DNA of 64,000 nt, from NCBI RefSeq assembly GCF_000725485.1, contig NZ_JOAG01000015.1:186001-250000 (forward strand), read 5' to 3'. The notes below the pieces were generated by a model. That model was not told where the DNA came from, ran no database searches, and saw only the letters and a list, made by a program, of their open reading frames with translations. Below, piece by piece: positions 16,562-25,082 of the stretch. Source of the DNA: Nonomuraea candida (GTDB lineage Bacteria; Actinomycetota; Actinomycetes; Streptosporangiales; Streptosporangiaceae). A program made the position numbers and the translations under genes. Position 1 is the first letter of the stretch, and each line of letters begins with the position of its first letter.

Positions 16562-17728
16562 TCAGGCACGCGACACCGCCGGGACGCTCGCGGAGATCGC
16601 GGTGCCCGCGCCGGGCTCGGACTCGACGTCGAGGGTGCCGGCCAGCCGGGTCACCCGCTTGCGCATGGCGGTCAGCCCGAACCCGCCGGCCTCGCCGACC
16701 CGGCCGGGGTCGAAGCCGGCGCCGTCGTCGCGTACGTCCAGCGTGATCACATCTCCCATGTACGACAGCGTCAGCCCCACCCGGGAGGCGGCGGCGTGCT
16801 TGGCGGCGTTGGCCAGGGCCTCCTGCGCGACGCGCAGCAGCGTCTCCTCGACCTCCGGATGCATGGGACGGACCGTACCAGTGACCGTGAAGTCGGCACG
16901 AACCCCGTTGAGCTCGCCCCACTGCGAGACCACGCCCCGGAGCGCCTCGGGCAGCGGCGCCGCCGCCAGCTGCCCCGGCCCCACCGCGTGCACCGAGCGC
17001 CGCGCCTCGGCCAGGCTCTCCCTGGCCAGCCGCAGCGCCAGGTCCACGTGCCGCCCGCCGTCGTCGGCCCGCCTGGCCGCCTGGAGCTGGGTGATGATCC
17101 CGGTCAGGCCCTGGGCCAGGGTGTCGTGGATCTCGGCCGCCACGCGCTGCCGCTCGTCGAGCACGCCCGCCTCGCGGGCCTGGACCAGGAGCTGGGCCTG
17201 CAGGCCGGCGTTCTCCCGCATGGCCTCCTCCAGCCGGGTCACCATGCGCTTGCGCTCGGCGCTGCGCTCGGCGGTGACCTCGCCGACGAAGCTGAACAGG
17301 GCGACCGCGCCGACGATGGCGGCGGTGAAGAACACGTAGGTCAGGACGGCGAACGGAGTGGGCTCCGGCAGGCCGCCGTTGTAGGCCGCGACGCAGACGG
17401 CCGCGGTGGCGCTCACGCCCGCCAGGCGCCAGCTCCCCTTCAGGTACTGCCAGGAGTGCAGGTATCCGGTGAAGCCGAAGAAGCTCGCGTACCACACGTC
17501 CTGGGTGCAGAGCGCGCCGATCAGGATCACCAGGCCGGCCACGTAGGTCGCGCCCCGCCGCGCCGGCGCCATCCAGGCGGCGGCGAGCGCCGACAGGCCG
17601 GCCGTGAGCCAGGGGTCCTGGCCGCCGCCGAGCAGGGCCAGCACGGTGGAGACGGCCAGCAGCACGTACGGCAGGGCCACGAGCTGGCGCTCCAGCAGCC
17701 GTTCCCAGCGGTCGAGCCGGCCGGTCAT
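16562..17728 (-). CDS. Membrane sensor histidine kinase (HisKA_3 type)
   Basis: This 388-residue protein has about five hydrophobic segments in residues 18-148, short extracytoplasmic loops, a coiled dimerisation region, phospho-His201 in ERQRVAAEIHDTLAQG, and a HATPase_c domain with N-box EALANAAKHA and G-boxes DDGAGFDPG and GGFGLTAMRKR. The lack of a large extracellular domain suits membrane-stress or intramembrane sensing kinases linked to ABC exporters. It starts 3 bp after the permease stop, so it is in the same transcript. Confidence 0.93.
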   Translation of the reverse strand: MTGRLDRWERLLERQLVALPYVLLAVSTVLALLGGGQDPWLTAGLSALAAAWMAPARRGATYVAGLVILIGALCTQDVWYASFFGFTGYLHSWQYLKGSWRLAGVSATAAVCVAAYNGGLPEPTPFAVLTYVFFTAAIVGAVALFSFVGEVTAERSAERKRMVTRLEEAMRENAGLQAQLLVQAREAGVLDERQRVAAEIHDTLAQGLTGIITQLQAARRADDGGRHVDLALRLARESLAEARRSVHAVGPGQLAAAPLPEALRGVVSQWGELNGVRADFTVTGTVRPMHPEVEETLLRVAQEALANAAKHAAASRVGLTLSYMGDVITLDVRDDGAGFDPGRVGEAGGFGLTAMRKRVTRLAGTLDVESEPGAGTAISASVPAVSRA

Positions 17729-17731
17729 CCC

Positions 17732-18427
17732 TTACTCCCAGCGGAAGAGCCTGGCCGCCGCGACGCTGATGACCGCGGCGTAGGCGGCCATCACACCCAG
17801 CAGCAGCGGGCTGGGGGCCGTGCCCGCCCAGACGTCGCGCAGGCTCTGCCCGAAGGCGCCCAGAGGAGTGTACTCCCCGATGCGGGCCACCAGCTCGGGC
17901 AGCTGGTCCCGGGGCTGGATGAGGCCGGCGAGGTAGGCCATCGGGAAGTACAGCAGGACGCCGAAGCCGTTGGCGGCGCGGCCGTTCGGCGCCAGGGCGG
18001 CGACGAGCAGGCCGACCGCGAACATGCTCGCCGTGCCGAGCAGGAACACCAGCGCGACCGCCGGCGCGGCCGTGGGCAGGTGCGCGCCGAGCACGGTGCC
18101 CGCGACGGTCACCAGCAGCGCGCACGCGGTGACGGCCAGCACGAGCTGCAGCAGCAGCTGCACCATCAGCAGGCTCCCCGGGCGCACCGGCGTGGTGGAC
18201 AGCCGGCGCAGGACGCCCCGCTCGCGGTAGGCGGCCAGGGTGGTGGGCAGCAGGTACAGGCCCACCAGCCCGACGGCGATGGCCAGCGCCATCGGCAGCA
18301 GCACGGTGTCGCCCGGCTCGATCGAGCTGCCGAACACCACGAGGATGAACAGCGGGATGAGCAGCGAGAACAGCGCTCCCGGCTCCCGGGTCAGCAGCTT
18401 GGTCTCGACGAAGGCGAGCTTGAACAT
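17732..18427 (-). CDS. ABC-2 type transporter permease
   Basis: This 231-residue membrane protein has six predicted segments and the ABC-2 family layout. N-terminal residues (FKLAFVETKLLTREPGALFS) are typical of daunorubicin-resistance DrrB-like permeases, followed by the conserved YRERGVLRRLSTTPVRP cytoplasmic loop. It pairs with the ATPase encoded upstream on this strand, 146 bp away, and with the two-component system downstream. The set probably exports a toxic amphiphile or antibiotic. Confidence 0.92.
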   Translation of the reverse strand: MFKLAFVETKLLTREPGALFSLLIPLFILVVFGSSIEPGDTVLLPMALAIAVGLVGLYLLPTTLAAYRERGVLRRLSTTPVRPGSLLMVQLLLQLVLAVTACALLVTVAGTVLGAHLPTAAPAVALVFLLGTASMFAVGLLVAALAPNGRAANGFGVLLYFPMAYLAGLIQPRDQLPELVARIGEYTPLGAFGQSLRDVWAGTAPSPLLLGVMAAYAAVISVAAARLFRWE

Positions 18428-18484
18428 GAGGGTCCTCTCGATGGGCAGGGGCGACGGGATCGTCAGGGCGGCGGGAGTGTCAGT

Positions 18485-18552
18485 ACGGCCGGAGCGTCAG
18501 GGTCGCGGGAGCGGCAGGACGGCCGGAGCGTCAGGGTCGCGGGAGCGGCGTG
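18485..18552. repeat. 34-bp tandem repeat in the ATPase-permease spacer
   Basis: Two near-exact 34-bp copies starting acggccggagcgtcaggg occupy 18485-18518 and 18519-18552, with more degenerate copies of the gcgtcaggg core on either side (about 18463-18573). They fill the 146-bp gap between the ATPase stop and the permease start and contain no gene. Confidence 0.75.
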
Positions 18553-18573
18553 AGCGTCAGGGCGGCCGGAGTG

Positions 18574-19464
18574 TCAGAAGGAGCGGCCGGTCAGGGCCGT
18601 GAAGGCGTCTTCGAGGGTGCGCTTGTCGATGCGCAGCTCGCTGACCAGGACGTGGTGGCGGGCCAGGTGCGCGGTGACCGCCGTGGCGAAGTCCCCCCGG
18701 CCCGTGACGACCACCCGGTTGCCCGTCCTGGACACGCCGGTCACGCCCGGCACCCCGTCCAGCTCCACCTCGTCGTCCCCGAGCAGCGTGAAGCGCATCT
18801 GGTGCGCGTCGCCCACCAGCCCGTCCGGGCTGTCGATCGCGACGACCCTGCCGCGGTCGAGCACGGCGACCCGGTCGCACAGCTCCTCGACCTCGTCCAT
18901 GAAGTGGCTGACCAGCACCACGGTCACGCCGCCGGCGCGCACCCGTTTGATCAGCTCCCAGGTGGCGCGGCGGGCGGCCGGGTCCAGGCCGGTGGTCAGC
19001 TCGTCGAGGAAGACCACGCGCGGGCCGCCCACCAGGGCCAGCGCGATGAACAACCGCTGCTTCTGCCCGCCGGAGAGCTTGGCGAAGCGGGTGTCGCGCT
19101 TGTCCGCCAGCCCCCATTCCGCCAGCAGCTCGCGCCAGTCGCGGGGCCGGGCGTAGAAGGAGGCGTACAGGTCGAGCGCCTCCCACACCTTGAGGTTCTC
19201 CGGCAGCTGGGTCTGCTGGAGCTGTACGCCGATCTGCTCGCGCATCCGGCGGCCGTCCTTGACGGGGTCGAGGCCGAGCACCCGGATCGTGCCCGCGTCG
19301 GGCCGCCGCAGGCCCTCCACGCATTCGACGGTGGTGGTCTTGCCGGTGCCGTTCGGGCCGAGGAGGCCGAAGATCTCGCCCTCGCCGACCGAGAACGACA
19401 CCCCGTCCAGCACCGTGAGGCCCGCGTACGTCTTGCGGAGGCCGGTGACTTCGATGACTGCCAT
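18574..19464 (-). CDS. ABC transporter ATP-binding protein (drug-exporter type)
   Basis: This 296-residue ATPase has Walker A GPNGTGKTTT, Q-loop LQQTQLPE, signature LSGGQKQRL, Walker B VVFLDE with D-loop GLDPAARR, and switch His in VLVSHFMDE. The C-terminal extension of about 80 residues is the DrrA-type domain. It is the first gene of the ATPase-permease-kinase-regulator series. Drug or lipid export is inferred from the family. Confidence 0.94.
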   Translation of the reverse strand: MAVIEVTGLRKTYAGLTVLDGVSFSVGEGEIFGLLGPNGTGKTTTVECVEGLRRPDAGTIRVLGLDPVKDGRRMREQIGVQLQQTQLPENLKVWEALDLYASFYARPRDWRELLAEWGLADKRDTRFAKLSGGQKQRLFIALALVGGPRVVFLDELTTGLDPAARRATWELIKRVRAGGVTVVLVSHFMDEVEELCDRVAVLDRGRVVAIDSPDGLVGDAHQMRFTLLGDDEVELDGVPGVTGVSRTGNRVVVTGRGDFATAVTAHLARHHVLVSELRIDKRTLEDAFTALTGRSF

Positions 19465-19618
19465 GCCTCAAGCATCCTGGGCCGGCCTCCGGCGCGAATC
19501 GGCCCACCGGCCATGATCGGCGGCACGCGCTGCTGATCCGGAAATCCACCGAACGGTTGATGCGGCCGGGGGCCGGGCCGTGCGGGTCGCGCGGAGCCGG
19601 CCCCCGGGTGACGGGTGG

Positions 19619-21115
19619 TTACGGGGTGAGGCGGAAGGTGGCGTCGGCGCGGTCGGTGGCGGTGCCGATCGGGTCGATGCGCATCAGGTAGCCGCTGTGC
19701 CGCAGGTAGCGGTCGGGCACGTTGTGCGACCGGAACGAGCTCCAGGCGGAGTCGGCCAGCCCGGCGACCCGGTGGAAGGTGGCGTCGGCGCGGAAGGCGG
19801 CGCTGCCGTCGGAGGCGTCGAGCCGGATCTCGTAGTTGTAGTGCCGCAGGTAGCGGCCGGGGACGTTGACCGACTCGAACGACACCCCGGCGCTGTCGGC
19901 CAGGCCGGGCACCATCCGCCACAGCTGGTCCTGGTACGGGTCGAACGGGTAGGCGTCCAGGCGGGCCACGTAGTCGGCGTGGCGCACGTACCGGTCGGGG
20001 AAGTTGGCGGACTTCAGCCGCGTCCAGTTCGGCGCGCCCCAGCGGGACAGCAGGGCGTCGTGCTCGGCGGCGCTGATCCCGGTGATGGAGCCGTGCTTGG
20101 CGTTGAGCGGCGGGGTGTAGGCGCGCTGGTCCATGACCGTCCAGGAGCCGCCGCCGACGCTGGAGGCCGACCAGGCGTAGTAGTCGTTGTTGACCGGGCC
20201 GAAGGAGTCGCCCCACAACCACCAGCCGGTGCCGGCGTTGTTCCTGACCAGCATGGGGGCCTCGATGGCGGTGCCCTGGCGCAGGCCGGCGGTGTAGGTG
20301 GTGTAGCTGCCGGGGGCGCCGGTGGCGGAGCGGGCGCCGTACAGCAGGCCGTTGGACAGGTTCTTGTAGTACAGGTAGAAGGTGTTGCCGTCCACGGCGA
20401 TGTCGCCGTCGAGCACGGGGAAGCCGGGGCTGAAGTACACCTGGTTGGGGGTGACGGTGCGGAAGTCGGTGGTGTAGTTGACCATGAGCACGTCGGTGGT
20501 GCCGTTGTGGGCCGAGTAGACGATGCCGTACTGGCCGCGGGAGGCGTCCCAGAACGCGGTGGGCGCCCAGGTGTGGGTGTTCAGGCCGTGCATGCGGATG
20601 CGGCGGTAGCCGGTGAAGCTCGTCAGGTCGGCGGAGTCCCAGACATGCAGATACTGGTTGTTCTGCCCGAAGTCGGTGCCGTTGAGGTCGGTGGCGAGGA
20701 TGACGAACGTGCCGTCCTGCTTGCGCAGGACGAACGGGTCACGCAGGCCGCGCGTGCCGGCCGTCGGGGTGGTGACCGGGTTGTTCTGGTTGAGCGGGGT
20801 CCAGTTCAGGCCGTCCTGGCTGACGGCCAGGTGCAGGCCGTAGTTCGCGCCGGTCATGTTCGGCGACTCGGTGAAGTACGCGAAGACGTACGCCGTGTTC
20901 GCCGCCGCGTTCGCGGCCATGTTCGCCGCCATGTTCACCGCCATGTTCGCCGCCGTGTTCGCCGCCATGTTCACCGCCATGTTCGCCGCCGTGTTCGCCG
21001 CCGTGTTCACCGCCGTGTTCACCGCCGAGGCGGGCCGGGCGGGCATGAGGCCGGTGGCGGCGATCGCCGCGCATAAGGCGGCGAGCAGGGCGAGGGCTCT
21101 GCTGCGCAGGGTCAT
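19619..21115 (-). CDS. Secreted GH43-type arabinan enzyme with C-terminal AbfB (CBM42) domain
   Basis: This 498-residue protein begins at the ATG at 21115, preceded by AAGGAAGG; longer in-frame starts would bury the signal peptide (MTLRSRALALLAALCAA to ARPASA). Directly after the cleavage site come eleven N-(T/M)-A-(A/V) tetrapeptides. A five-bladed beta-propeller hydrolase domain follows (LRDPFVLR with a conserved Asp, DGDIAVDGNTFYLYYKN, and Glu in GTAIEAPMLVR). The last 150 residues are an AbfB beta-trefoil with three (P/G)RYLRH(S/Y) repeats that binds arabinofuranose side chains. Likely substrate is arabinan or arabinoxylan. Two near-identical operators lie upstream. Confidence 0.88.
   Translation of the reverse strand: MTLRSRALALLAALCAAIAATGLMPARPASAVNTAVNTAANTAANMAVNMAANTAANMAVNMAANMAANAAANTAYVFAYFTESPNMTGANYGLHLAVSQDGLNWTPLNQNNPVTTPTAGTRGLRDPFVLRKQDGTFVILATDLNGTDFGQNNQYLHVWDSADLTSFTGYRRIRMHGLNTHTWAPTAFWDASRGQYGIVYSAHNGTTDVLMVNYTTDFRTVTPNQVYFSPGFPVLDGDIAVDGNTFYLYYKNLSNGLLYGARSATGAPGSYTTYTAGLRQGTAIEAPMLVRNNAGTGWWLWGDSFGPVNNDYYAWSASSVGGGSWTVMDQRAYTPPLNAKHGSITGISAAEHDALLSRWGAPNWTRLKSANFPDRYVRHADYVARLDAYPFDPYQDQLWRMVPGLADSAGVSFESVNVPGRYLRHYNYEIRLDASDGSAAFRADATFHRVAGLADSAWSSFRSHNVPDRYLRHSGYLMRIDPIGTATDRADATFRLTP
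20892..21023. repeat. 12-bp in-frame tandem repeat in the GH43 gene (11 copies)
   Basis: Eleven units of the form gcc(gtg/atg)ttc(gcc/acc), read on the minus strand as N-T/M-A-A/V tetrapeptides, lie immediately after the signal peptide. The unit matches the repeat in the PKS at 1189-1260. Confidence 0.92.
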
Positions 21116-21132
21116 GGTGGAGCCTTCCTTCT

Positions 21133-21213
21133 TGTTAGCGTTAACATTTCGCGGCGGGAAGGTCGTGCGCACAAGCATCCGAAGCGGGATGTGCACGAGT
21201 GTTAACGCCAACA
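21133..21213. promoter_or_regulatory. Pair of LacI-type operators upstream of the GH43 gene
   Basis: TGTTAGCGTTAACA at 21133-21146 (reverse complement TGTTAACGCTAACA) and TGTTAACGCCAACA at 21200-21213 differ at one base once aligned. They are imperfect palindromes with a central CG and are 67 bp apart, upstream of the start at 21115. Paired GTTAACG-type sites suit an arabinose-responsive LacI-family repressor that could loop DNA. The regulator is not in the window. Confidence 0.65.
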
Positions 21214-21365
21214 CGGCCACCGTCAAGGGCCCCCACCGCTCCCGGGCCGCAGGACCTCGGCAACGGACCTCGGGCCCCGTAGCGTTCTCCCGGGCCCAGG
21301 AGCCCTACGGAGGCCGTGTGGGCGGAGGCCGTGCGGGCGGAGGGCGAACGGGGGGCGGGCGAGCG

Positions 21366-21425
21366 GGCGAGCGGGCGGCGGGCGAGCGGGCGGCGGGCGA
21401 GCGGGCGGCGGGCGAGCGGGCGGCG
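21366..21425. repeat. 15-bp exact tandem repeat (4 copies)
   Basis: Four perfect copies of ggcgagcgggcggcg, with partial copies before them, end 5 bp from the corA stop. The 21214-21430 spacer otherwise shows no gene. Confidence 0.9.
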
Positions 21426-21430
21426 GGGGT

Positions 21431-22423
21431 TCAGAGCCAGCCGCTCCGGCGCAGCAGCCGGTAGACGATGACCACCGCGACGGCCATGACGGTCAGGCTG
21501 AGCGGATAGCCCAGCGTCCAGTGCAGCTCCGGCATGTGGTCGAAGTTCATGCCGTAGATCCCCGCGATCATGGTGGGCACGGCGATCAGGGCCGCCCAGG
21601 AGGAGATCTTGCGCATGTCGGCGTTCTGCTGGATGGCCGCCTGGCTCTGCTCCTTGCTGACCAGGGCCAGATGGGCGTTGAGGGCGCTGGTGAGCAGCTC
21701 GTTGTGCTCGTCCACCCGGGTGTCCACCCGCAGCAGGTGGTCGAGCACGTCGCGGAACTGCTCCCGGATGTGGGCGCACAGCTCCACCCGGCCCTTGACG
21801 ATCTCCTCCAGCACCGGGATGAGCGGGTCCTGGGCGGTGCGGAACTCCAGCACCTCGCGCTTGAGCGAGTAGATGTCCTCGGTGACGTCGCCGTGCTCGC
21901 CGCTGAAGACCCGTCGTTCCAGCACGATGAGGTCGTGCTCGACCTCGTGCGAGGTCTGGGAGTAGGTGTCGACGACCTGGTCGCAGATCGCGTACAGCAC
22001 GCCGGCGGGGCCGGCGGCCAGCAGGTCGGGGTCGGACTCGACGCGGCGGCGCACCCCGCCCAGCGGGTCGGCCTCCCCGTGGCGGACGCTGATGACGAAG
22101 TCGCGGCCCAGGAACAGGTTGATCTCGCCGACCTCGATGTCGGAGCTCTCCTCCACGTACTGCAGCGGCTTGAGCACGACGAACAGCGTGTCGTCGTAGC
22201 GCTCCAGCTTGGGCCGCTGGTGGGCGTGGATGGCGTCCTCGACCGCGAGCGGGTGCAGCCGCACCTCGCTGGTGATCAGGTCGAACTCGTCCTGGCTGGG
22301 CTCGTGCAGGCCGATCCAGAGAAAGCAGTCGCCCCTGCTCCTGGCGTCGTTGAAGGCGTCGCTGATGTCGCCGCTGATGGTCTCACGCACGCCGCCGCAG
22401 TAGATCGCCTTGTCCACAATCAC
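21431..22423 (-). CDS. corA: CorA-family magnesium/divalent cation channel
   Basis: This 330-residue protein has a large N-terminal alpha/beta cytoplasmic domain, long helices and two C-terminal membrane segments. The signature YGMN lies at the end of TM1 (IAGIYGMNFDHMPELHW) and TM2 ends in basic RLLRRSGWL, as in pentameric CorA channels. Length matches the family. It appears monocistronic and no riboswitch-like leader was noted. Mg2+ (or Co2+/Ni2+) influx is the established role. Confidence 0.95.
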   Translation of the reverse strand: MIVDKAIYCGGVRETISGDISDAFNDARSRGDCFLWIGLHEPSQDEFDLITSEVRLHPLAVEDAIHAHQRPKLERYDDTLFVVLKPLQYVEESSDIEVGEINLFLGRDFVISVRHGEADPLGGVRRRVESDPDLLAAGPAGVLYAICDQVVDTYSQTSHEVEHDLIVLERRVFSGEHGDVTEDIYSLKREVLEFRTAQDPLIPVLEEIVKGRVELCAHIREQFRDVLDHLLRVDTRVDEHNELLTSALNAHLALVSKEQSQAAIQQNADMRKISSWAALIAVPTMIAGIYGMNFDHMPELHWTLGYPLSLTVMAVAVVIVYRLLRRSGWL

Positions 22424-22453
22424 AGGGGCATTGTCGCGTAGTTCGTACCGGGA

Positions 22454-22702
22454 TCAGACCTGCCGGGCGGCTCCGGCGAGCCAGCGGTCGAGCGTGGCGA
22501 CGTACGCGCCGGGCGCCTCCACCGGCAGGAGGTGGCCCACCCCCTCGAACACGTGCGGCTCCCAGTCCGTACGGCCCGCGACCACGTCGTCGATCGTGTC
22601 CTTGACCACGAACCCGTCCTCGTCACCCAACAGCAGCAGCGCGGCCCGCTCCGGCGCCTCTGCGGCGAACAGCAGCGCGACCAGCCCGCCCCTTTCCCCG
22701 GC
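22454..22702 (-). pseudogene. Remnant of an alpha/beta hydrolase
   Basis: Reading leftward from an in-frame stop at 22703-22705, 82 codons end at 22454-22456. They encode RGGLVALLFAAEAPERAALL, then VFEGVGHLLPVEAPGAYV, the nucleophile-elbow flank and catalytic-His region of an alpha/beta hydrolase. The nucleophile Ser-containing part, most of the core and any start are missing. Two separated parts of the fold are now adjacent, so an internal deletion plus 5' loss is inferred. Confidence 0.6.
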
Positions 22703-22773
22703 TCAGGCGTTTCCGGGGCTCTGCCGGAGGGACACACTCGTCACCGTACTGCGCGAATCCGTAAGATCAGCTC

Positions 22774-23115
22774 ATGTCCATCGACCTGTTCGCCTGCATT
22801 CCGGTCGCCGACTACGCGGCGGCGCTCCTGTGGTACGAACGGCTGCTGGGCGGGCCGCCCACCTACGTCGCGAGCGACACGGAGGCCGTGTGGGAGCTGG
22901 CCGAGCACCGCTCGCTGGCCGTCGAGCACCGGCCCGGGCACGCCGGGCACACCATGGTCGTCATCTTCGACGGCGACTTCGACGCGCGGGTGGCGGGGAT
23001 CGCCGGGCGGGGGCTCGAACCGGCGGAGCGGGTGACGTACGGCAACGGCGTGCGCAAGGCGATCTACCGCGATCCGGACGGGAACGAGATCCAGTTCGGC
23101 GGCGCCCCGCTCTGA
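22774..23115 (+). CDS. VOC (glyoxalase/bleomycin-resistance) superfamily protein
   Basis: This 113-residue protein has the paired beta-alpha-beta-beta-beta modules of the vicinal oxygen chelate fold: LFACIPVADYAAALLWYERL at the start and the typical end KAIYRDPDGNEIQFGG with a metal-ligand Glu position. An upstream AGATCAGCTC is only a weak ribosome site. Substrate cannot be inferred. It stands between two gene remnants, so its own operon context has been lost. Confidence 0.85.
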   Translation: MSIDLFACIPVADYAAALLWYERLLGGPPTYVASDTEAVWELAEHRSLAVEHRPGHAGHTMVVIFDGDFDARVAGIAGRGLEPAERVTYGNGVRKAIYRDPDGNEIQFGGAPL

Positions 23116-23259
23116 CCGGCACGCCCGCTCGCCAAGCTGGACGACGCCACCATGCAGGAGCTCAACGCCCGCATCGACGTCAAGGGCGAGGAGCCGGCCG
23201 CCGTCACCGCCGACTGGCTCGGCAAGCAGGGCTTCCTCGGCGGCGCCGCCGGCGCCTGA
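23116..23259 (+). pseudogene. C-terminal remnant of a glycine betaine/proline substrate-binding protein (OpuAC type)
   Basis: Immediately after the VOC stop, the same frame reads PLAKLDDATMQELNARIDVK, then AVTADWLGKQGFL to a stop at 23257-23259. This is the characteristic end of OpuAC/ProX binding proteins (L-x-(D/N)-x-x-M-x-E-L-N-x-x-(V/I)-D-V-x-G-x-x-P-x-x-V-A-x-x-W-L). No start codon or remaining domain is present. It is a scar of a lost or rearranged compatible-solute ABC operon. Confidence 0.7.
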
Positions 23260-23346
23260 CCCGATCCCGGGGGCGGGCTTCACACCCGGCCCCGGCACGG
23301 CTCGGGTCGCGGGGCCGGCCTCGCACGCCGCCCCCCGGAAGCCGGG

Positions 23347-24747
23347 TCATTCGCCGGGGCGTTGCCTGCGATGGATGACCCAGGTGAGCAGCCACAGGGC
23401 CAGGCCGATCGCGAGCAGCACGCCCGCGATCTCGTACTGGCCGGCCGGGCGGCCCGACGACCAGGGCAGCACCAGGTAGAGGCAGGTGACCGTGCCCACC
23501 ACGGGCAGAACGCGGCCCGCGTTGAAGTGCTTGACCGCCGACTGGTCCCTGCGCAGGACGAGGACGGACAGGTTGACCCCGGCGAAGACCGCGAGCAGCA
23601 GCAGCGACGTCGTGCCGCCCAGCAGCGACACGACCGGGCTGTCCGGGTCGAGCGAGACGAACGTGATGAGCCCGAGGGCGATGACCGTGGTGAACACGAT
23701 CGCGCTCTCCGGGGTGCGCCGGGTGCGGTGCACCTTCGACAGGAAGGAGGGCAGCACGCCCTGCTTGCTCATCCCGTACAGCAGCCGGCTGGCCATCAGC
23801 ATGTTGATCAGCGCGGAGTTCGCGACGGCGAACATCGAGATGAACGGCAGCAGGTCGGCGATCGGGAAGCCCGGCGTCGCGGTCTGCACCACGGTGGCCA
23901 GCGGCGTCTCGCTCTCGGCCAGCCGCCCGACGGGCACCACGGCGACGGCGCAGATCGACACCAGGACGTAGATCGCGCCCGTGATGCCGAGCCCCGTGAA
24001 CATGATGCGGGGGAAGATCCGCGACGGGTCCTTGGTCTCCTCGGCCATGTTGACGGAGTCCTCGAAGCCCACCATCGCGAAGAAGGCCAGGGACGTCGCC
24101 GTGCTGACGGCCAGGAACACGCTCTTGTCGGCCGCGGTCTCGAACGCGACGACGCGGGAGAAGTCGGCGTTGCCGCCGGCGATGAAGTACAGGCTGAGCA
24201 GGATGACGAGCAGCAGCCCCGACAGCTCGATGGCGGTCAGCACCACGTTGATCCGGACGCTCTCGCCCACGCCGCGCAGGTTGACGGCCAGGACCAGGAG
24301 CATGAAGCCCAGGGCGATCGCCAGGATGACGCCGTTGCCGACGTCGAGCCCGAAGCCGGCGGCGAGGTTGGCGGCGAAGGCGCGCGAGGCCGCCGAGGCC
24401 GAGGTGATGCCCGAGCACATCACGGTGAAGCACACCAGGAAGGACAGGATGTGCACGCGGAACGCCTTGTGCACGTAGAGCGCGGCGCCCGCGGCCTGCG
24501 GATATTTGGTCACCAGCTCCAGGTAGGAGCAGGCGGTGATCGCGGCGACCACGAAGGCGATGGCGAAGGGCAGCCAGGCGGCCCCGCCCACCTCACCCGC
24601 GACCTGGCCGGTGAGCGCGTAGATGCCGGTGCCGAGAATGTCACCGATGATGAACAGCAGCAGAAGCCCGGAGCCCATGACCCGCTTGAGCGCGGGCTGG
24701 TCGCCGTCTGACGTGTGCGCGGGGGCGGGCGGGCTGCTCTGGGACAT
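23347..24747 (-). CDS. APC-superfamily amino acid permease
   Basis: This 466-residue transporter has 12 predicted membrane segments. TM1 carries the unwound substrate motif (IIGDILGTGIYALTG) and TM6 has FFAMVGFEDSVNMAEET, both typical of APC amino acid/cationic amino acid transporters. The upstream AAGGACC supports the ATG at 24747. It stands alone with convergent and divergent neighbours, so its substrate is not indicated by context. Confidence 0.92.
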   Translation of the reverse strand: MSQSSPPAPAHTSDGDQPALKRVMGSGLLLLFIIGDILGTGIYALTGQVAGEVGGAAWLPFAIAFVVAAITACSYLELVTKYPQAAGAALYVHKAFRVHILSFLVCFTVMCSGITSASAASRAFAANLAAGFGLDVGNGVILAIALGFMLLVLAVNLRGVGESVRINVVLTAIELSGLLLVILLSLYFIAGGNADFSRVVAFETAADKSVFLAVSTATSLAFFAMVGFEDSVNMAEETKDPSRIFPRIMFTGLGITGAIYVLVSICAVAVVPVGRLAESETPLATVVQTATPGFPIADLLPFISMFAVANSALINMLMASRLLYGMSKQGVLPSFLSKVHRTRRTPESAIVFTTVIALGLITFVSLDPDSPVVSLLGGTTSLLLLAVFAGVNLSVLVLRRDQSAVKHFNAGRVLPVVGTVTCLYLVLPWSSGRPAGQYEIAGVLLAIGLALWLLTWVIHRRQRPGE

Positions 24748-25082
24748 GACGGTGGTCCTTGTCTCGGATCGACCGTGGCTGGACGTGGGGGCGGGCTAGC
24801 CGCGACGTAAGGGGCCGGGGAACGGCCCGAACGCATGATCATCCGTCACCCCTGCCACTTTACGTGTCCGCGTGGCCACGCGGGAGTGGCCGCGACCGGA
24901 TTTTTCCGCCCGCCGCACGGCAGCTCTCCGAGCCGCCCGGCAACCGAAGCGCCGGGCGAAGGCGGGACCGTGGGTGGCGCCGTCAGCGCGTCGCCGGGCC
25001 GGCCCGCAGCGCGGTCCGGCCGCCTCGAGCCCGGCCGGAGTCGGCGGTGCGGACAGCTCGGCCTCGCCTGACGGCGCGCCGG
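24748..25082. other. Intergenic region without a recognisable gene
   Basis: Upstream of the permease. Several short open frames exist on both strands but none has family resemblance or a convincing ribosome site. A promoter for the permease is expected near 24780-24900, where the sequence is somewhat AT-richer. Nothing else seen. Confidence 0.4.

Noticed and set aside
15962..18553. Long open frame on the plus strand across the two-component and permease genes
   Set aside because: Low-complexity composition without motifs; the opposite strand encodes three recognisable proteins.
23362..24711. Plus-strand open frame antisense to the amino acid permease
   Set aside because: Asp/His/Gln/Arg-rich shadow of a clear APC permease.
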